From positions 1 to 7,088 of the forward strand of contig JAMOAC010000468.1 in the NCBI GenBank assembly GCA_023621975.1: 7,088 nucleotides of DNA, read 5' to 3'. The DNA comes from Bacillota bacterium. GTDB lineage: Bacteria > Bacillota_A > Clostridia > Acetivibrionales > DUMB01. Under the pieces are notes generated by a model. That model searched no databases and was not told the origin of the DNA. It saw only the letters and a list, made by a program, of their open reading frames with translations. A program made the translations under genes and the position numbers. Positions 1-7,088 of this stretch are shown here, one piece after another (the stretch's first letter is position 1; each line of letters begins with the position of its first letter).

Positions 1-420
1 AACTACAGGTATTCCAGCATCGACTGCTTTGTTTATAACGGGTGTAAATGCTTCCGGGTTAAGAGCCATTGTTATTATTCCGTCCACTTTTGAAGCTATA
101 GCTGTTTCTATTGCCTTAATCTGTTCGTCAATATTTATTTCCGTGGGTCCTACATAGTCCGTATTTACACCAAACTCCTCGTTAGCAGCTTTCATGCCGT
201 CTTCTACAGATACCCAGTACGGATGGCCGACCAGCGGTGATACAAGTGTAAACCTTAATGTTTTTTCTTCCTTGTTCGGTTCAGCATCTTTGTTCGTATC
301 AGCATTGCTTTCATTGGATGTTTTACTGTTGGAAACATCTGATCCCTTCTGGCCTCCACATCCGGCGAATAAGGATACTAACAGGAGAACAGCAAGAACA
401 AGTGAAAATAATCTTTTCAT
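1..420 (-). CDS. Sugar-type ABC transporter substrate-binding lipoprotein, N-terminal part
   Basis: This is the first 140 codons of a periplasmic-binding-protein-like lipoprotein; the rest lies beyond the left edge. I translated it by hand and found no stop. Residues 1-20 form a lipoprotein signal peptide: MKR, a Leu/Val-rich core, then the lipobox LFAG-C with Cys21 as the predicted lipidated residue. Residues 22-53 are a hydrophilic Asn/Ser/Lys/Glu linker that would tether the domain to the outer membrane face. The folded domain begins near residue 54 (TLRFTLVSPLVGHPYW) and continues with DGMKAA, DEQIKAIETAI, VDGIITMALNPEA and VINKAVDAGIPVV. This is the pattern of the RbsB-like Peripla_BP_4 family, which binds ribose, xylose, galactose or autoinducer-2. 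Trp69 sits where aromatic sugar-stacking residues usually lie. The start is fixed by AAAGGAGG (430-437, minus strand) nine bases upstream. The ligand cannot be told from this fragment. Permease and ATPase genes would be expected to the left. Confidence 0.88.
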   Translation of the reverse strand, partial: MKRLFSLVLAVLLLVSLFAGCGGQKGSDVSNSKTSNESNADTNKDAEPNKEEKTLRFTLVSPLVGHPYWVSVEDGMKAANEEFGVNTDYVGPTEINIDEQIKAIETAIASKVDGIITMALNPEAFTPVINKAVDAGIPVV

Positions 421-659
421 AAATATTTTCCTCCTTTATAATTTTTTGTTCTTTGCCTTATTCAGTTCTACCCTGCTGATTCTTTGACTATTAGATAAGC
501 CGTTTGTCTTTTCAATAATAATTTTAAATCATCGCAAAGCAACTTTTCTATTCAACAAATTTGCAAATGAGTATAAATATTTGTCATGACTGTATACTTT
601 TTTGTTATATGTTCATTGAATTTTTTGCCATTTAATGAAAACAATACAGATAAACACAT
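421..659 (-). promoter_or_regulatory. AT-rich upstream region of the sugar-binding protein gene
   Basis: This gene-free stretch lies between the malic enzyme terminator and the sugar-binding protein start, and should hold the latter's promoter. No convincing -35/-10 pair stands out. The best minus-strand options are TTGAAA (510-515) with TAATAG 16 bases on, and TTGCTT followed by TATTAT; both are weak. Several perfect small palindromes cluster here: ATTTGCAAAT (559-568), GTCATGAC (583-590) and GTATAC (592-597), plus the inverted pair AGTATA/TATACT (570-575 and 593-598). They could be operator sites for a sugar-responsive regulator, but this is only inference. I see no coding sequence or structured RNA in it. 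Confidence 0.4.
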
Positions 660-699
660 AAAAAAATGGGACATCCCTCACAATGGGAATGTCCCTTTT
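660..699 (-). terminator. Rho-independent terminator of the malic enzyme gene
   Basis: On the minus strand a GC-containing hairpin is followed by a run of seven T residues (666-660), after one A. The arms are 685-695 and 668-677. They pair over ten base pairs, GGGACAT and CCC against their complements, with a single bulged A at 688 and a 7-base loop (678-684). It begins about 33 bases past the malic enzyme stop codon and separates that gene from the downstream sugar-binding protein. On the plus strand the same stem is followed only by TTTTATATT, so rightward activity would be weaker. Confidence 0.88.
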
Positions 700-732
700 A
701 TATTCAGCATATGTGTTTTAAATTATGTAAAC

Positions 733-1905
733 CTAAATCCTTGCCACTCCCGACTTCCTTGCAGCTTCTGCTACAGCAGCGGCAACGGCTCCTCCAACCC
801 TCGGGTCGAAAGGTGCAGGAATTATATATTCAGGACTAAGTTCCTCATCACTTACCAGTGAAGCAATAGCTTTCGCAGCAGCTATTTTCATTTCGTCATT
901 TATATCACGTGCCCTTACATCAAGTGCCCCTCTGAATATTCCAGGGAATGCAAGCACATTGTTAATCTGGTTTGCAAAGTCTGAGCGACCTGTACCTACA
1001 ACCTTTGCGCCGGCCTCCTTTGCTTCATCGGGCATTATTTCAGGCACAGGGTTTGACATGGCGAATATTATCGGATCTTTTGCCATGGATTTTACCATTT
1101 CCCTGGTTACAACTCCCGGAGCTGAAACTCCGATAAACACATCTGCGCCCACCATTACATCCTGGAGCGTGCCCTTCTTCTTCTCAACATTGGATATCTT
1201 TGCCATCCTCATTTTTTCATCGTTTAAGCCTTCCCTTCCTTCATAAATGGCACCTTTTCTGTCGCAAAGTATAACCTTCTTCATCCCCACGCTCATAAGC
1301 AGCTTCGTGATTGCAATGCCCGCTGCACCTGAACCGTTTACAACCACTGAAATATCCTGTATATCCTTTTTGACTATTTTCAGGGCATTTATCAATGCAG
1401 CCAATGTTACTACCGCCGTTCCGTGCTGATCGTCATGGAATATGGGAATGTCGCACACTTCCTTAAGTCTTCTTTCTATTTCAAAACACCTTGGTGCAGA
1501 AATGTCCTCAAGATTAATTCCGCCGAAACTTCCCGAAATCAGCCTTATGGTATTTACTATTTCATCTACGTCCTTCGACTTGATGCAAAGGGGGAATGCG
1601 TCAACATCGCCGAAAGTCTTGAAAAGGACACATTTACCTTCCATAACGGGCATGCCGGCTTCAGGGCCAATGTCTCCAAGACCGAGAACCGCTGAACCGT
1701 CAGTAATAACTGCGACCATATTCCATCTCCTGGTATATTCATAAGATAAATTAACATCTTTCTGAATAGCCCGGCAAGGTTCAGCAACACCAGGCGTGTA
1801 AGCCAATGAAAGATCCCTTTTATCCTTAAAAGGAACTCTGCTGACAACTTCTATTTTACCTTTCCATTCTCCGTGTAACTGTAAAGATTCATCAAATATT
1901 GACAT
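733..1905 (-). CDS. Malic enzyme (malate dehydrogenase, oxaloacetate-decarboxylating)
   Basis: The gene encodes a complete 390-residue cytosolic enzyme that oxidatively decarboxylates malate to pyruvate and CO2, reducing NAD(P)+. The length fits the small bacterial malic enzymes that lack the C-terminal phosphotransacetylase-like domain. The N-terminal malic domain shows YTPGVAEPC with the catalytic Tyr36, ITDGSAVLGLGDIGP (67-81), MEGK with the probable catalytic Lys91, the metal ligands Glu133-Asp134 in LEDISAPRCFEIE, and HDDQHGTAV (157-165) with the third metal-binding Asp. The NAD(P)-binding domain shows GSGAAG (191-196), then SNPVPEI (284-290) and RSDFANQINNVLAFPGIFRGALD (307-329). All the key residues seem present. 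The start is supported by AAAGGAAG a few bases upstream. It is transcribed alone, divergently from argD, and ends at its own terminator. In related clostridia this enzyme works in the malate shunt from PEP to pyruvate. I cannot decide NAD versus NADP preference from sequence. Confidence 0.96.
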   Translation of the reverse strand: MSIFDESLQLHGEWKGKIEVVSRVPFKDKRDLSLAYTPGVAEPCRAIQKDVNLSYEYTRRWNMVAVITDGSAVLGLGDIGPEAGMPVMEGKCVLFKTFGDVDAFPLCIKSKDVDEIVNTIRLISGSFGGINLEDISAPRCFEIERRLKEVCDIPIFHDDQHGTAVVTLAALINALKIVKKDIQDISVVVNGSGAAGIAITKLLMSVGMKKVILCDRKGAIYEGREGLNDEKMRMAKISNVEKKKGTLQDVMVGADVFIGVSAPGVVTREMVKSMAKDPIIFAMSNPVPEIMPDEAKEAGAKVVGTGRSDFANQINNVLAFPGIFRGALDVRARDINDEMKIAAAKAIASLVSDEELSPEYIIPAPFDPRVGGAVAAAVAEAARKSGVARI

Positions 1906-1955
1906 ACTGCACTTCCTTTCATCATTTTATACTCAAAATTTTAATTCCTCCTGAC

Positions 1956-1964
1956 GTTATATCA
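1956..1964 (-). promoter_or_regulatory. Possible extended -10 promoter for the malic enzyme gene
   Basis: Reading leftward, the sequence TGATATAAC is an extended -10 element (TG, one base, then TATAAC, five of six matches to TATAAT). The region 17-18 bases upstream is AT-rich (TTAAAT) but is a poor -35 box, which extended -10 promoters tolerate. Initiation would fall near 1949, giving a leader of about 43 bases before the malic enzyme start. This is a pattern match only. Confidence 0.35.
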
Positions 1965-2009
1965 TTAATTTATCAAAAAATTTAACAAATGAAAATAGCA
2001 AATAAATAT

Positions 2010-2027
2010 GTTGAATTTTTATGCAAT
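2010..2027. promoter_or_regulatory. ArgR/AhrC operator (ARG box)
   Basis: The core TGAATTTTTATGCA (2012-2025) matches the E. coli ARG box core TGAATWWWWATTCA at 13 of 14 positions. The single difference, G for T, is the alternative base allowed in the Bacillus AhrC consensus (ATKCAAK), and the following AAT also fits that form. The site covers the -35 box and most of the spacer of the argD promoter, so a bound arginine repressor would block RNA polymerase. Its position in front of argD-carA-carB, all arginine-pathway genes, strengthens the call. A second, weaker match follows at 2030-2047. Confidence 0.75.
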
Positions 2028-2039
2028 GCAATGTATAAT
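2011..2039 (+). promoter_or_regulatory. Sigma-A-type promoter of the argD-carAB operon
   Basis: TTGAAT (2011-2016) and a perfect TATAAT (2034-2039) are separated by exactly 17 bases. Transcription should start near 2046, leaving a leader of only about 24 bases that carries the AGGGGG ribosome binding site (2057-2062). That leader is too short for a T-box, riboswitch or attenuator, so control should act at initiation through the overlapping ArgR site. Confidence 0.82.
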
Positions 2040-2069
2040 TATAAGTAACATTTTTTAGGGGGCTTTACA

Positions 2070-3272
2070 ATGAACCTAAGTACAATAATCGAAATGGATA
2101 AAAAATATTACATGAATACATTTGGCAACAGGACACCTGTATGCTTTTCCCACGGCAAGGGAATTAACCTTTGGGATATTCAGGGGAAAAAATACTACGA
2201 TTTCTTATCGGGTATTGCGGTGAATGCACTTGGCCATTCTCACCCTAAAATTGTTAATGCTGTAAAGGCTCAGGCTGAAAGGCTCATTCACTGTTCCAGC
2301 CTGTATTATATTGAAAATCAGGCACAACTTGCAAAAGTGCTTGTGGAAAATTCCTGCGCCGATAAAGTTTTCTTTTCAAACAGCGGCGCTGAAGCAAATG
2401 AAGGTGCAATCAAGCTTGCAAGAATATACTTCAAAAAGAAGGGAATGCCTGATAAGTACGAGATAATAACGCTGAAAAAATCCTTTCATGGAAGAACCCT
2501 TGCCACAACTGCGGCAACAGGCCAGGAAAAATATCAAAAGCCTTATGCTCCGTTGCCGCCGGGGTTCATCAGTGTACCAATGAATGATATTGACGCACTT
2601 AAGGCTGCTGTTAATAAAAATACATGCGCAGTAATGGTTGAGCCCATACAGGGTGAAAGCGGTGTGAACCCCCTAGACCCGCAGTATATAAAAGAAGTAA
2701 AAGAACTTTGCGAAGCCAATGACATTCTTCTTATATTCGACGAAATTCAATGCGGCCTTGGCAGGACAGGCAAACTTTTTGCTTATGAGCACTTTGATGT
2801 GGAACCCGACATATTCACGCTGGCAAAGGCCCTCGGCGGCGGCGTCCCCATCGGTGCACTTTGTGCAAAAGACTTTGTGGCTGCGGCTTTTGAACCGGGC
2901 GACCACGGCTCCACCTTCGGGGGTAATCCTCTGGCATGTGCTGCCGCCCTGGCAGTCATGAACGCACTCCTCAATGACGGCTTGATAAAAAATGCCGAAC
3001 TTATGGGCGAATACTTTTTCAAGAAATTGAACAGGCTCTCAGAAAAATATCCCGTCATAAAGGAGATAAGAGGAAAAGGCCTTATGATAGGTGTTGAGCT
3101 TTCTGTTGAAAGGGCAGCGGAGATTAAAAACAAATGTTTTGACATGGGGTATTTGATAGGCAACGTAGGCCCTAGCATTTTGCGAATACTTCCTCCCCTT
3201 ATAGTAACCCAGGAAGATATTGACGGTATGATTGACGTGCTTGATAAGGCACTCAGCGACGTAACTAATTGA
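2070..3272 (+). CDS. argD: Acetylornithine aminotransferase
   Basis: The gene encodes a complete 400-residue class III PLP-dependent aminotransferase. It transfers the amino group of glutamate to N-acetylglutamate semialdehyde, giving N-acetylornithine in arginine synthesis. Many ArgD proteins also serve as succinyldiaminopimelate aminotransferase in lysine synthesis. Visible landmarks are the N-terminal GKKYYDFLSGIAVNALGHSHP (39-59), SGAEAN (105-110) for cofactor phosphate binding, FHGRTL (139-144), EPIQGESG (191-198), FDEIQCGLGRTG (223-234) with the PLP-pyridine Asp224, LAKALGGGVPIGA with the Schiff-base Lys253, and HGSTFGGNPL (279-288) with the phosphate-binding Thr282. The length is normal for the family. 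The start is set by AGGGGG seven bases upstream and by a strong promoter just before it. It is the first gene of an operon; carA begins 42 bases after its stop. Ornithine aminotransferase and 4-aminobutyrate aminotransferase are close relatives, but the operon context favours ArgD. Confidence 0.96.
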   Translation: MNLSTIIEMDKKYYMNTFGNRTPVCFSHGKGINLWDIQGKKYYDFLSGIAVNALGHSHPKIVNAVKAQAERLIHCSSLYYIENQAQLAKVLVENSCADKVFFSNSGAEANEGAIKLARIYFKKKGMPDKYEIITLKKSFHGRTLATTAATGQEKYQKPYAPLPPGFISVPMNDIDALKAAVNKNTCAVMVEPIQGESGVNPLDPQYIKEVKELCEANDILLIFDEIQCGLGRTGKLFAYEHFDVEPDIFTLAKALGGGVPIGALCAKDFVAAAFEPGDHGSTFGGNPLACAAALAVMNALLNDGLIKNAELMGEYFFKKLNRLSEKYPVIKEIRGKGLMIGVELSVERAAEIKNKCFDMGYLIGNVGPSILRILPPLIVTQEDIDGMIDVLDKALSDVTN

Positions 3273-3314
3273 ATTAATTAATTCGAAAAGTTTTTAGAAA
3301 AAGGAGTAGTTTAT

Positions 3315-4373
3315 ATGAAATCAGTATTGGTGCTTGAAGACGGAACGTATTACCCAGGTGAGGCATTCGGCGTACCGGGTGAAACTGTCGGCGAAGTTGT
3401 ATTCAATACCTGTATGACCGGTTACCAGGAGGTAATAACCGATCCATCTTACAACGGTCAAATAGTCACAATGACATACCCTTTGATAGGCAATTACGGC
3501 TTCAACGACGAGGACAATGAATCGTACAAACCACATATCCGGGGATTAGTTGTCAAAGAACTGTGTCAGTGGCCGAATAACTGGAGATGCACCACTAAAC
3601 CTGAGGATTATTTTATAAAAAACAACATAATAGGGATAAAAGGCATTGACACCAGGGCATTAACCCAACACATCCGCCAGTTTGGAAGCATGTATGGGAT
3701 AATCTCCACCCAGTGCGGAAATATCGACGTTCTGCTTGAAAAACTCAAAGCAGAAAAAGCAGAAAAGAAAAATCTTGTTATGGAAATAACTACAAAAGTT
3801 CCCATACATAAGCCTGGTCCGGGAAAGAAAGTTGTTGTCCTGGATCTCGGGGTCAAGAATAACATAATACGTCATCTTGAAAGAAAAAACTGTGATATAT
3901 ATATACTTCCTGCTTTTTCATCCTATGATGAAATAATGAGCTACAATCCTGATGGCATACTGCTTTCAAATGGACCGGGGGATCCTAAAGATTTGCCGGA
4001 AGTAAAAGAAACGGTTCAGAAACTGCTTGGTAAAAAGCCCCTGTTTGGTATATGCCTTGGCCACCAGATACTGGGCCTGGCCTTAGGGGGAAATACGTAC
4101 AAGATGAAATTCGGCCACCACGGTGGAAACCACCCTGTAAAAGATTTACAGACAGGGCGTTGTTATATAACATCACAAAACCACAACTATGCTCTTGAGG
4201 ACAGCATATGCGACGGTGCAGTAATCACACACGTTAATATTAACGATGGCACTGTTGAAGGTTTTGTGCACAAGGACATACCCCTTATAAGCGTGCAGTA
4301 CCATCCCGAGGCTGCACCAGGTCCTCAGGATTCAGTATATATATTCGACGATTTTATAAACTTAATGCGTTAG
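3315..4373 (+). CDS. carA: Carbamoyl-phosphate synthase small subunit (glutaminase)
   Basis: The gene encodes a complete 352-residue glutamine amidotransferase subunit of carbamoyl-phosphate synthase. It hydrolyses glutamine and passes ammonia through a tunnel to the large subunit. The CarA-specific N-terminal domain occupies about residues 1-150, with FNTCMTGYQEVITDPSY (30-46), GQIVTMTYPLIGNYG (48-62) and GIDTRALTQHIR (110-121). The class I glutaminase domain follows from about residue 170. It carries LSNGPGDP (217-224), the nucleophile elbow GICLGHQ with Cys247, TSQNHNYA (286-293), and VQYHPEAAPGP (327-337) with His330 and Glu332 completing the triad. The start has AAGGAG (3301-3306) eight bases upstream. 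carB begins 15 bases after the stop, so the two subunits should be made together. The gap from argD carries no terminator, so carA probably shares the ArgR-controlled transcript. Whether the cell also has a second, pyrimidine-regulated CPS cannot be seen here. Confidence 0.97.
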   Translation: MKSVLVLEDGTYYPGEAFGVPGETVGEVVFNTCMTGYQEVITDPSYNGQIVTMTYPLIGNYGFNDEDNESYKPHIRGLVVKELCQWPNNWRCTTKPEDYFIKNNIIGIKGIDTRALTQHIRQFGSMYGIISTQCGNIDVLLEKLKAEKAEKKNLVMEITTKVPIHKPGPGKKVVVLDLGVKNNIIRHLERKNCDIYILPAFSSYDEIMSYNPDGILLSNGPGDPKDLPEVKETVQKLLGKKPLFGICLGHQILGLALGGNTYKMKFGHHGGNHPVKDLQTGRCYITSQNHNYALEDSICDGAVITHVNINDGTVEGFVHKDIPLISVQYHPEAAPGPQDSVYIFDDFINLMR

Positions 4374-4375
4374 AC

Positions 4376-4384
4376 AGGCGGTGA
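4376..4384 (+). promoter_or_regulatory. Ribosome binding site deciding the carB start
   Basis: AGGCGGTGA is an interrupted Shine-Dalgarno (AGG-C-GGTGA) lying three bases after the carA stop and four to five bases before ATG at 4389. A GTG inside it (4381) is out of frame, so ATG 4389 is the only sensible start. It yields the family's usual N-terminus, [17 protein letters not shown]. Closeness to the carA stop suggests translational coupling. Confidence 0.7.
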
Positions 4385-4388
4385 TAAA

Positions 4389-7088
4389 ATGCCAAAGAGA
4401 GAAGATATAAAAAAAGTATTGGTTATAGGATCTGGTCCGATAATAATCGGTCAGGCTGCAGAATTTGACTATTCCGGGAGCCAGGCCTGCAAATCCTTGA
4501 AAGAGGAAGGTATTGAAGTAGTCCTGGTAAACAGCAATCCTGCCACAATAATGACTGACAGCGGAACTGCCGATAAAATATATATTGAACCCATTACTCT
4601 CGATTTCATGAAAAAAATAATTGAGAAGGAAAAACCGTCCGGTATTCTCGCCTCACTTGGCGGGCAAACCGGCCTAAATATGGCAGTGCAGCTTGCAAAT
4701 GACGGAATACTTGGAAGGATGGGGATTGAACTCCTCGGAACATCCCTTGAATCCATAAAAAAGGCCGAGGACAGGGAACTTTTCAAGAAAACAATGCAGG
4801 AAATTGGTGAAAAGGTACCTCACAGCACGATAGTCAACAACCTTACAGATGCCGTTGAATTTGCAAAAAAAGTCGGATTCCCCATAATAATACGTCCTGC
4901 ATACACCCTCGGGGGTACCGGCGGAGGAATTGCCACCAATATGGAAGAATTCAAATATATATGCAGCAAGGGGCTAAAACTCAGCATGATAAACCAGGTG
5001 CTCCTTGAGCAGAGTGTGGCCGGCTGGAAGGAAATTGAATTCGAGGTTATAAGAGACGGGGCAGACAACTGTATTATTGTCTGCAGTATGGAAAACATCG
5101 ATCCTGTAGGCATTCATACAGGCGACAGTATAGTAGTCGCTCCCAGCCAGACCCTGTCAAATATTGAATACCAAATGCTGCGGGCAGCTTCAATAAAAAT
5201 CATTCGGGCACTTGATATAAAAGGCGGCTGCAATATACAGTTCGCACTGAATCCCAACAGCTTTGAATATGTGGTTATTGAAGTTAACCCCAGGGTAAGC
5301 CGTTCCAGTGCCCTGGCATCAAAAGCCACAGGTTATCCCATAGCAAGGGTGGCGGCTAAAATAGCGATAGGCATGAATCTTGATGAAATAAAAAATTCAG
5401 TAACCCAAAATACATTTGCCTGCTTTGAGCCGGCAGTGGACTATGTGGTCACGAAAGTTCCAAGGTGGCCGTTTGACAAGTTTACAGCAGCCAACAGGGA
5501 TCTGGGAACCCAAATGAAGGCCACCGGGGAGGTAATGGCAATAGGAAGAACATTCGAGGAATCGCTCCTTAAGGCCATTGATTCCCTTGACATCAAGCTG
5601 AATTATCAATTGGGGCTGGAGCTCTTTGAAAACAAGACGGTGGAAGAGCTGTTGGATTTCATTAAGCATCCAAGTGACGAGAGAATATTCGCCATTTCCA
5701 AGGCTTTGCAAAAAGGCGTGAGCCCACAGGAGATAGCAGACATCACAAAGATCGATATTTTCTTTATCAGTAAACTGCAAAACATAGTTAAACTGGCGGA
5801 TGAAATCAAAGAAGCCGGAATAGCATGGCTCGATTATGATTTATACCTGAAGGCAAAAAAGATTGGTTTTGGTGATTCATACATTGCCAATCTGGTAAAC
5901 GTCCCTCTTGAAAAAATACTCGACCTTAAAGAAAAATTCGCCATTAAACCCGTGTATAAAATTGTAGATACATGCGCAGGCGAGTTTGAGGCTGCAACTC
6001 CATATTTTTATTCAACCTATGAAGAAAAAGACGACGTGAACGTGACGGACAAGAAAAAGGTGCTTGTTATCGGCTCAGGTCCAATAAGAATAGGACAGGG
6101 AATTGAATTTGACTACTGCAGTGTCCATTCAGTAAGGGCACTTAAAGAGATGGGCATAGAGTCAATTATCATAAACAATAACCCTGAAACGGTAAGTACA
6201 GATTTTGATACATCCGATAAACTGTACTTTGAACCTCTTACAACGGAATGCGTCCTTGATATTATAAAGAAGGAAAATCCAATAGGCGTAATTGTCCAGT
6301 TTGGAGGTCAGACAGCAATAAACCTTGCCGCGCCCCTGCACAAGGAGGGCGTCAGGATTCTTGGTACCTCAGTTGAAAGTATTGATACTGCTGAGGACAG
6401 GGATAAATTCTTAAAGCTTCTTGAACAACTGAACATACCTGTTCCCCGTGGGGATACCGCCTTCTCCTTTGAGCACGCAAGAGAAATTGCAAACAGCATA
6501 GGATATCCAGTATTGGTAAGGCCTTCATATGTCCTTGGCGGCAGGGCAATGGAAGTTGTCTACAATGATACCGAGCTGGAAGAATACATGAATCTGGCCG
6601 TGGAAATTTCAACAAAGCATCCCATACTTATTGACAAATATGTCAACGGCAAGGAAGTTGAAGTGGATGGAATATGCGACGGGGAAGATGTTCTCATCCC
6701 TGGAATTATGGAACATGTCGAGCGTGCAGGCATACATTCCGGAGACAGCATAGCCGTTTATCCGCCAAGGTCATTCAGCAATGCCGTCAAAAATACAATT
6801 GCAGATTATACTGTAAAGCTGGCAAAAGCCCTTAATATAGTAGGTTTGTTTAATATACAATTTGTGGTTGACAAGGAAGACAATGTTTATGTAATTGAAG
6901 TAAACCCCAGGGCCAGCCGTACTATCCCTTATATGAGCAAGATTACGGGCATACCCATGGTTAATATTGCAACAAAATTGATAATGGGCAAAAAACTCAA
7001 AGACTTAGGGTATAAACCCGGTCTTGCAAGGGAAACCGAGTTCACGGCTGTAAAAGCACCCGTATTTTCATTCTCCAAGCTGACCACT
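4389..7088 (+). CDS. carB: Carbamoyl-phosphate synthase large subunit, C-terminus cut by window edge
   Basis: This is an open frame of 900 codons without a stop, out of roughly 1,060-1,080 expected. CarB makes carbamoyl phosphate from bicarbonate, glutamine-derived ammonia and two ATP, feeding arginine and pyrimidine synthesis. The two homologous halves are visible. The first starts with [15 protein letters not shown] (8-22) and has GGQTGLN (91-97), [12 protein letters not shown] (169-180) and [20 protein letters not shown] (298-317). The second, offset by 548 residues, starts with [16 protein letters not shown] and has [22 protein letters not shown] (711-724) and EVNPRASR (837-844). Both ATP-grasp sites keep the Glu/Asn/Arg of the EVNPR signature. 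The linking region (about 400-555) matches the oligomerization domain, with RWPFDKF and [16 protein letters not shown]. The part missing beyond the right edge is the end of the second synthetase domain and the MGS-like allosteric domain that binds UMP or ornithine/IMP in E. coli. By analogy with Bacillus, argF may follow, but it is not visible. Confidence 0.97.
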   Translation, partial: MPKREDIKKVLVIGSGPIIIGQAAEFDYSGSQACKSLKEEGIEVVLVNSNPATIMTDSGTADKIYIEPITLDFMKKIIEKEKPSGILASLGGQTGLNMAVQLANDGILGRMGIELLGTSLESIKKAEDRELFKKTMQEIGEKVPHSTIVNNLTDAVEFAKKVGFPIIIRPAYTLGGTGGGIATNMEEFKYICSKGLKLSMINQVLLEQSVAGWKEIEFEVIRDGADNCIIVCSMENIDPVGIHTGDSIVVAPSQTLSNIEYQMLRAASIKIIRALDIKGGCNIQFALNPNSFEYVVIEVNPRVSRSSALASKATGYPIARVAAKIAIGMNLDEIKNSVTQNTFACFEPAVDYVVTKVPRWPFDKFTAANRDLGTQMKATGEVMAIGRTFEESLLKAIDSLDIKLNYQLGLELFENKTVEELLDFIKHPSDERIFAISKALQKGVSPQEIADITKIDIFFISKLQNIVKLADEIKEAGIAWLDYDLYLKAKKIGFGDSYIANLVNVPLEKILDLKEKFAIKPVYKIVDTCAGEFEAATPYFYSTYEEKDDVNVTDKKKVLVIGSGPIRIGQGIEFDYCSVHSVRALKEMGIESIIINNNPETVSTDFDTSDKLYFEPLTTECVLDIIKKENPIGVIVQFGGQTAINLAAPLHKEGVRILGTSVESIDTAEDRDKFLKLLEQLNIPVPRGDTAFSFEHAREIANSIGYPVLVRPSYVLGGRAMEVVYNDTELEEYMNLAVEISTKHPILIDKYVNGKEVEVDGICDGEDVLIPGIMEHVERAGIHSGDSIAVYPPRSFSNAVKNTIADYTVKLAKALNIVGLFNIQFVVDKEDNVYVIEVNPRASRTIPYMSKITGIPMVNIATKLIMGKKLKDLGYKPGLARETEFTAVKAPVFSFSKLTT

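Noticed and set aside
586..861. Plus-strand open frame of 91 codons across the terminator
   Set aside because: It runs through the malic enzyme terminator and into the 3' end of that gene in antisense, has no good ribosome site and no recognisable protein features.
2040..2069. Possible T-box or arginine riboswitch ahead of argD
   Set aside because: The promoter places the transcription start only about 24 bases before the start codon, leaving no room for a structured leader.
2783..3178. Minus-strand open frame of 131 codons inside argD
   Set aside because: It is antisense to well-conserved ArgD sequence, including the PLP lysine region, and its composition is that of a shadow frame.
3271..3284. 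Perfect 14-bp palindrome GAATTAATTAATTC right at the argD stop
   Set aside because: It is entirely AT-rich with no GC stem and no following T-run, so it would not terminate transcription. It is better read as AT-rich spacer before the carA ribosome site, and the operon probably continues through it.
5397..5780. Minus-strand open frame of 127 codons inside carB
   Set aside because: It is antisense to the conserved CarB oligomerization region, with no ribosome site or family resemblance.
4389..7088. Repeated motif blocks within carB that could suggest a fusion or recent duplication
   Set aside because: The two-fold repeat, offset by 548 residues, is the ancient duplication found in all CarB proteins; the DNA of the two halves has diverged strongly.

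Overview
The window looks like ordinary chromosomal DNA from a low-GC Firmicute, most likely a member of the Clostridia. The evidence for this is AT-rich intergenic DNA, strong GGAGG-type ribosome binding sites, a lipoprotein-type sugar-binding protein, and arginine/carbamoyl-phosphate proteins whose motifs read like clostridial versions. That placement is inferred from protein and codon character, not from a marker gene.

Layout: the left 1.9 kb is transcribed leftward. It holds the N-terminal 140 codons of a sugar-type ABC transporter substrate-binding lipoprotein (1-420, running off the left edge). Next comes an AT-rich intergenic stretch (421-732) containing the terminator of the next gene, and then a complete small-type malic enzyme gene (733-1905). 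A 164-bp divergent intergenic region (1906-2069) separates this from a rightward operon: argD (2070-3272), carA (3315-4373) and carB (4389 to the right edge, 900 codons, C-terminus missing).

The rightward genes form one arginine-directed module. ArgD makes N-acetylornithine (and may also do the succinyl-diaminopimelate step). CarA releases ammonia from glutamine, and CarB uses it with bicarbonate and two ATP to make carbamoyl phosphate, which ornithine carbamoyltransferase then joins to ornithine. A clear sigma-A-type promoter (TTGAAT, 17 bp, TATAAT) sits just upstream of argD. A near-consensus ArgR/AhrC operator lies across its -35 box and a weaker second one across its -10, so arginine repression of the whole unit is the natural reading. 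The order argD-carA-carB matches part of the Bacillus argCJBD-carAB-argF cluster, but here argD is the promoter-proximal gene.

I see no mobile element, CRISPR array, RNA gene or evident novel system. The genes are intact, well-conserved housekeeping and metabolic genes. The points worth a second look are regulatory: the tandem ArgR operator, the shared divergent region with the malic enzyme gene, a cluster of small dyads upstream of the sugar-binding protein, and a stranded strong Shine-Dalgarno sequence upstream of the malic enzyme gene.
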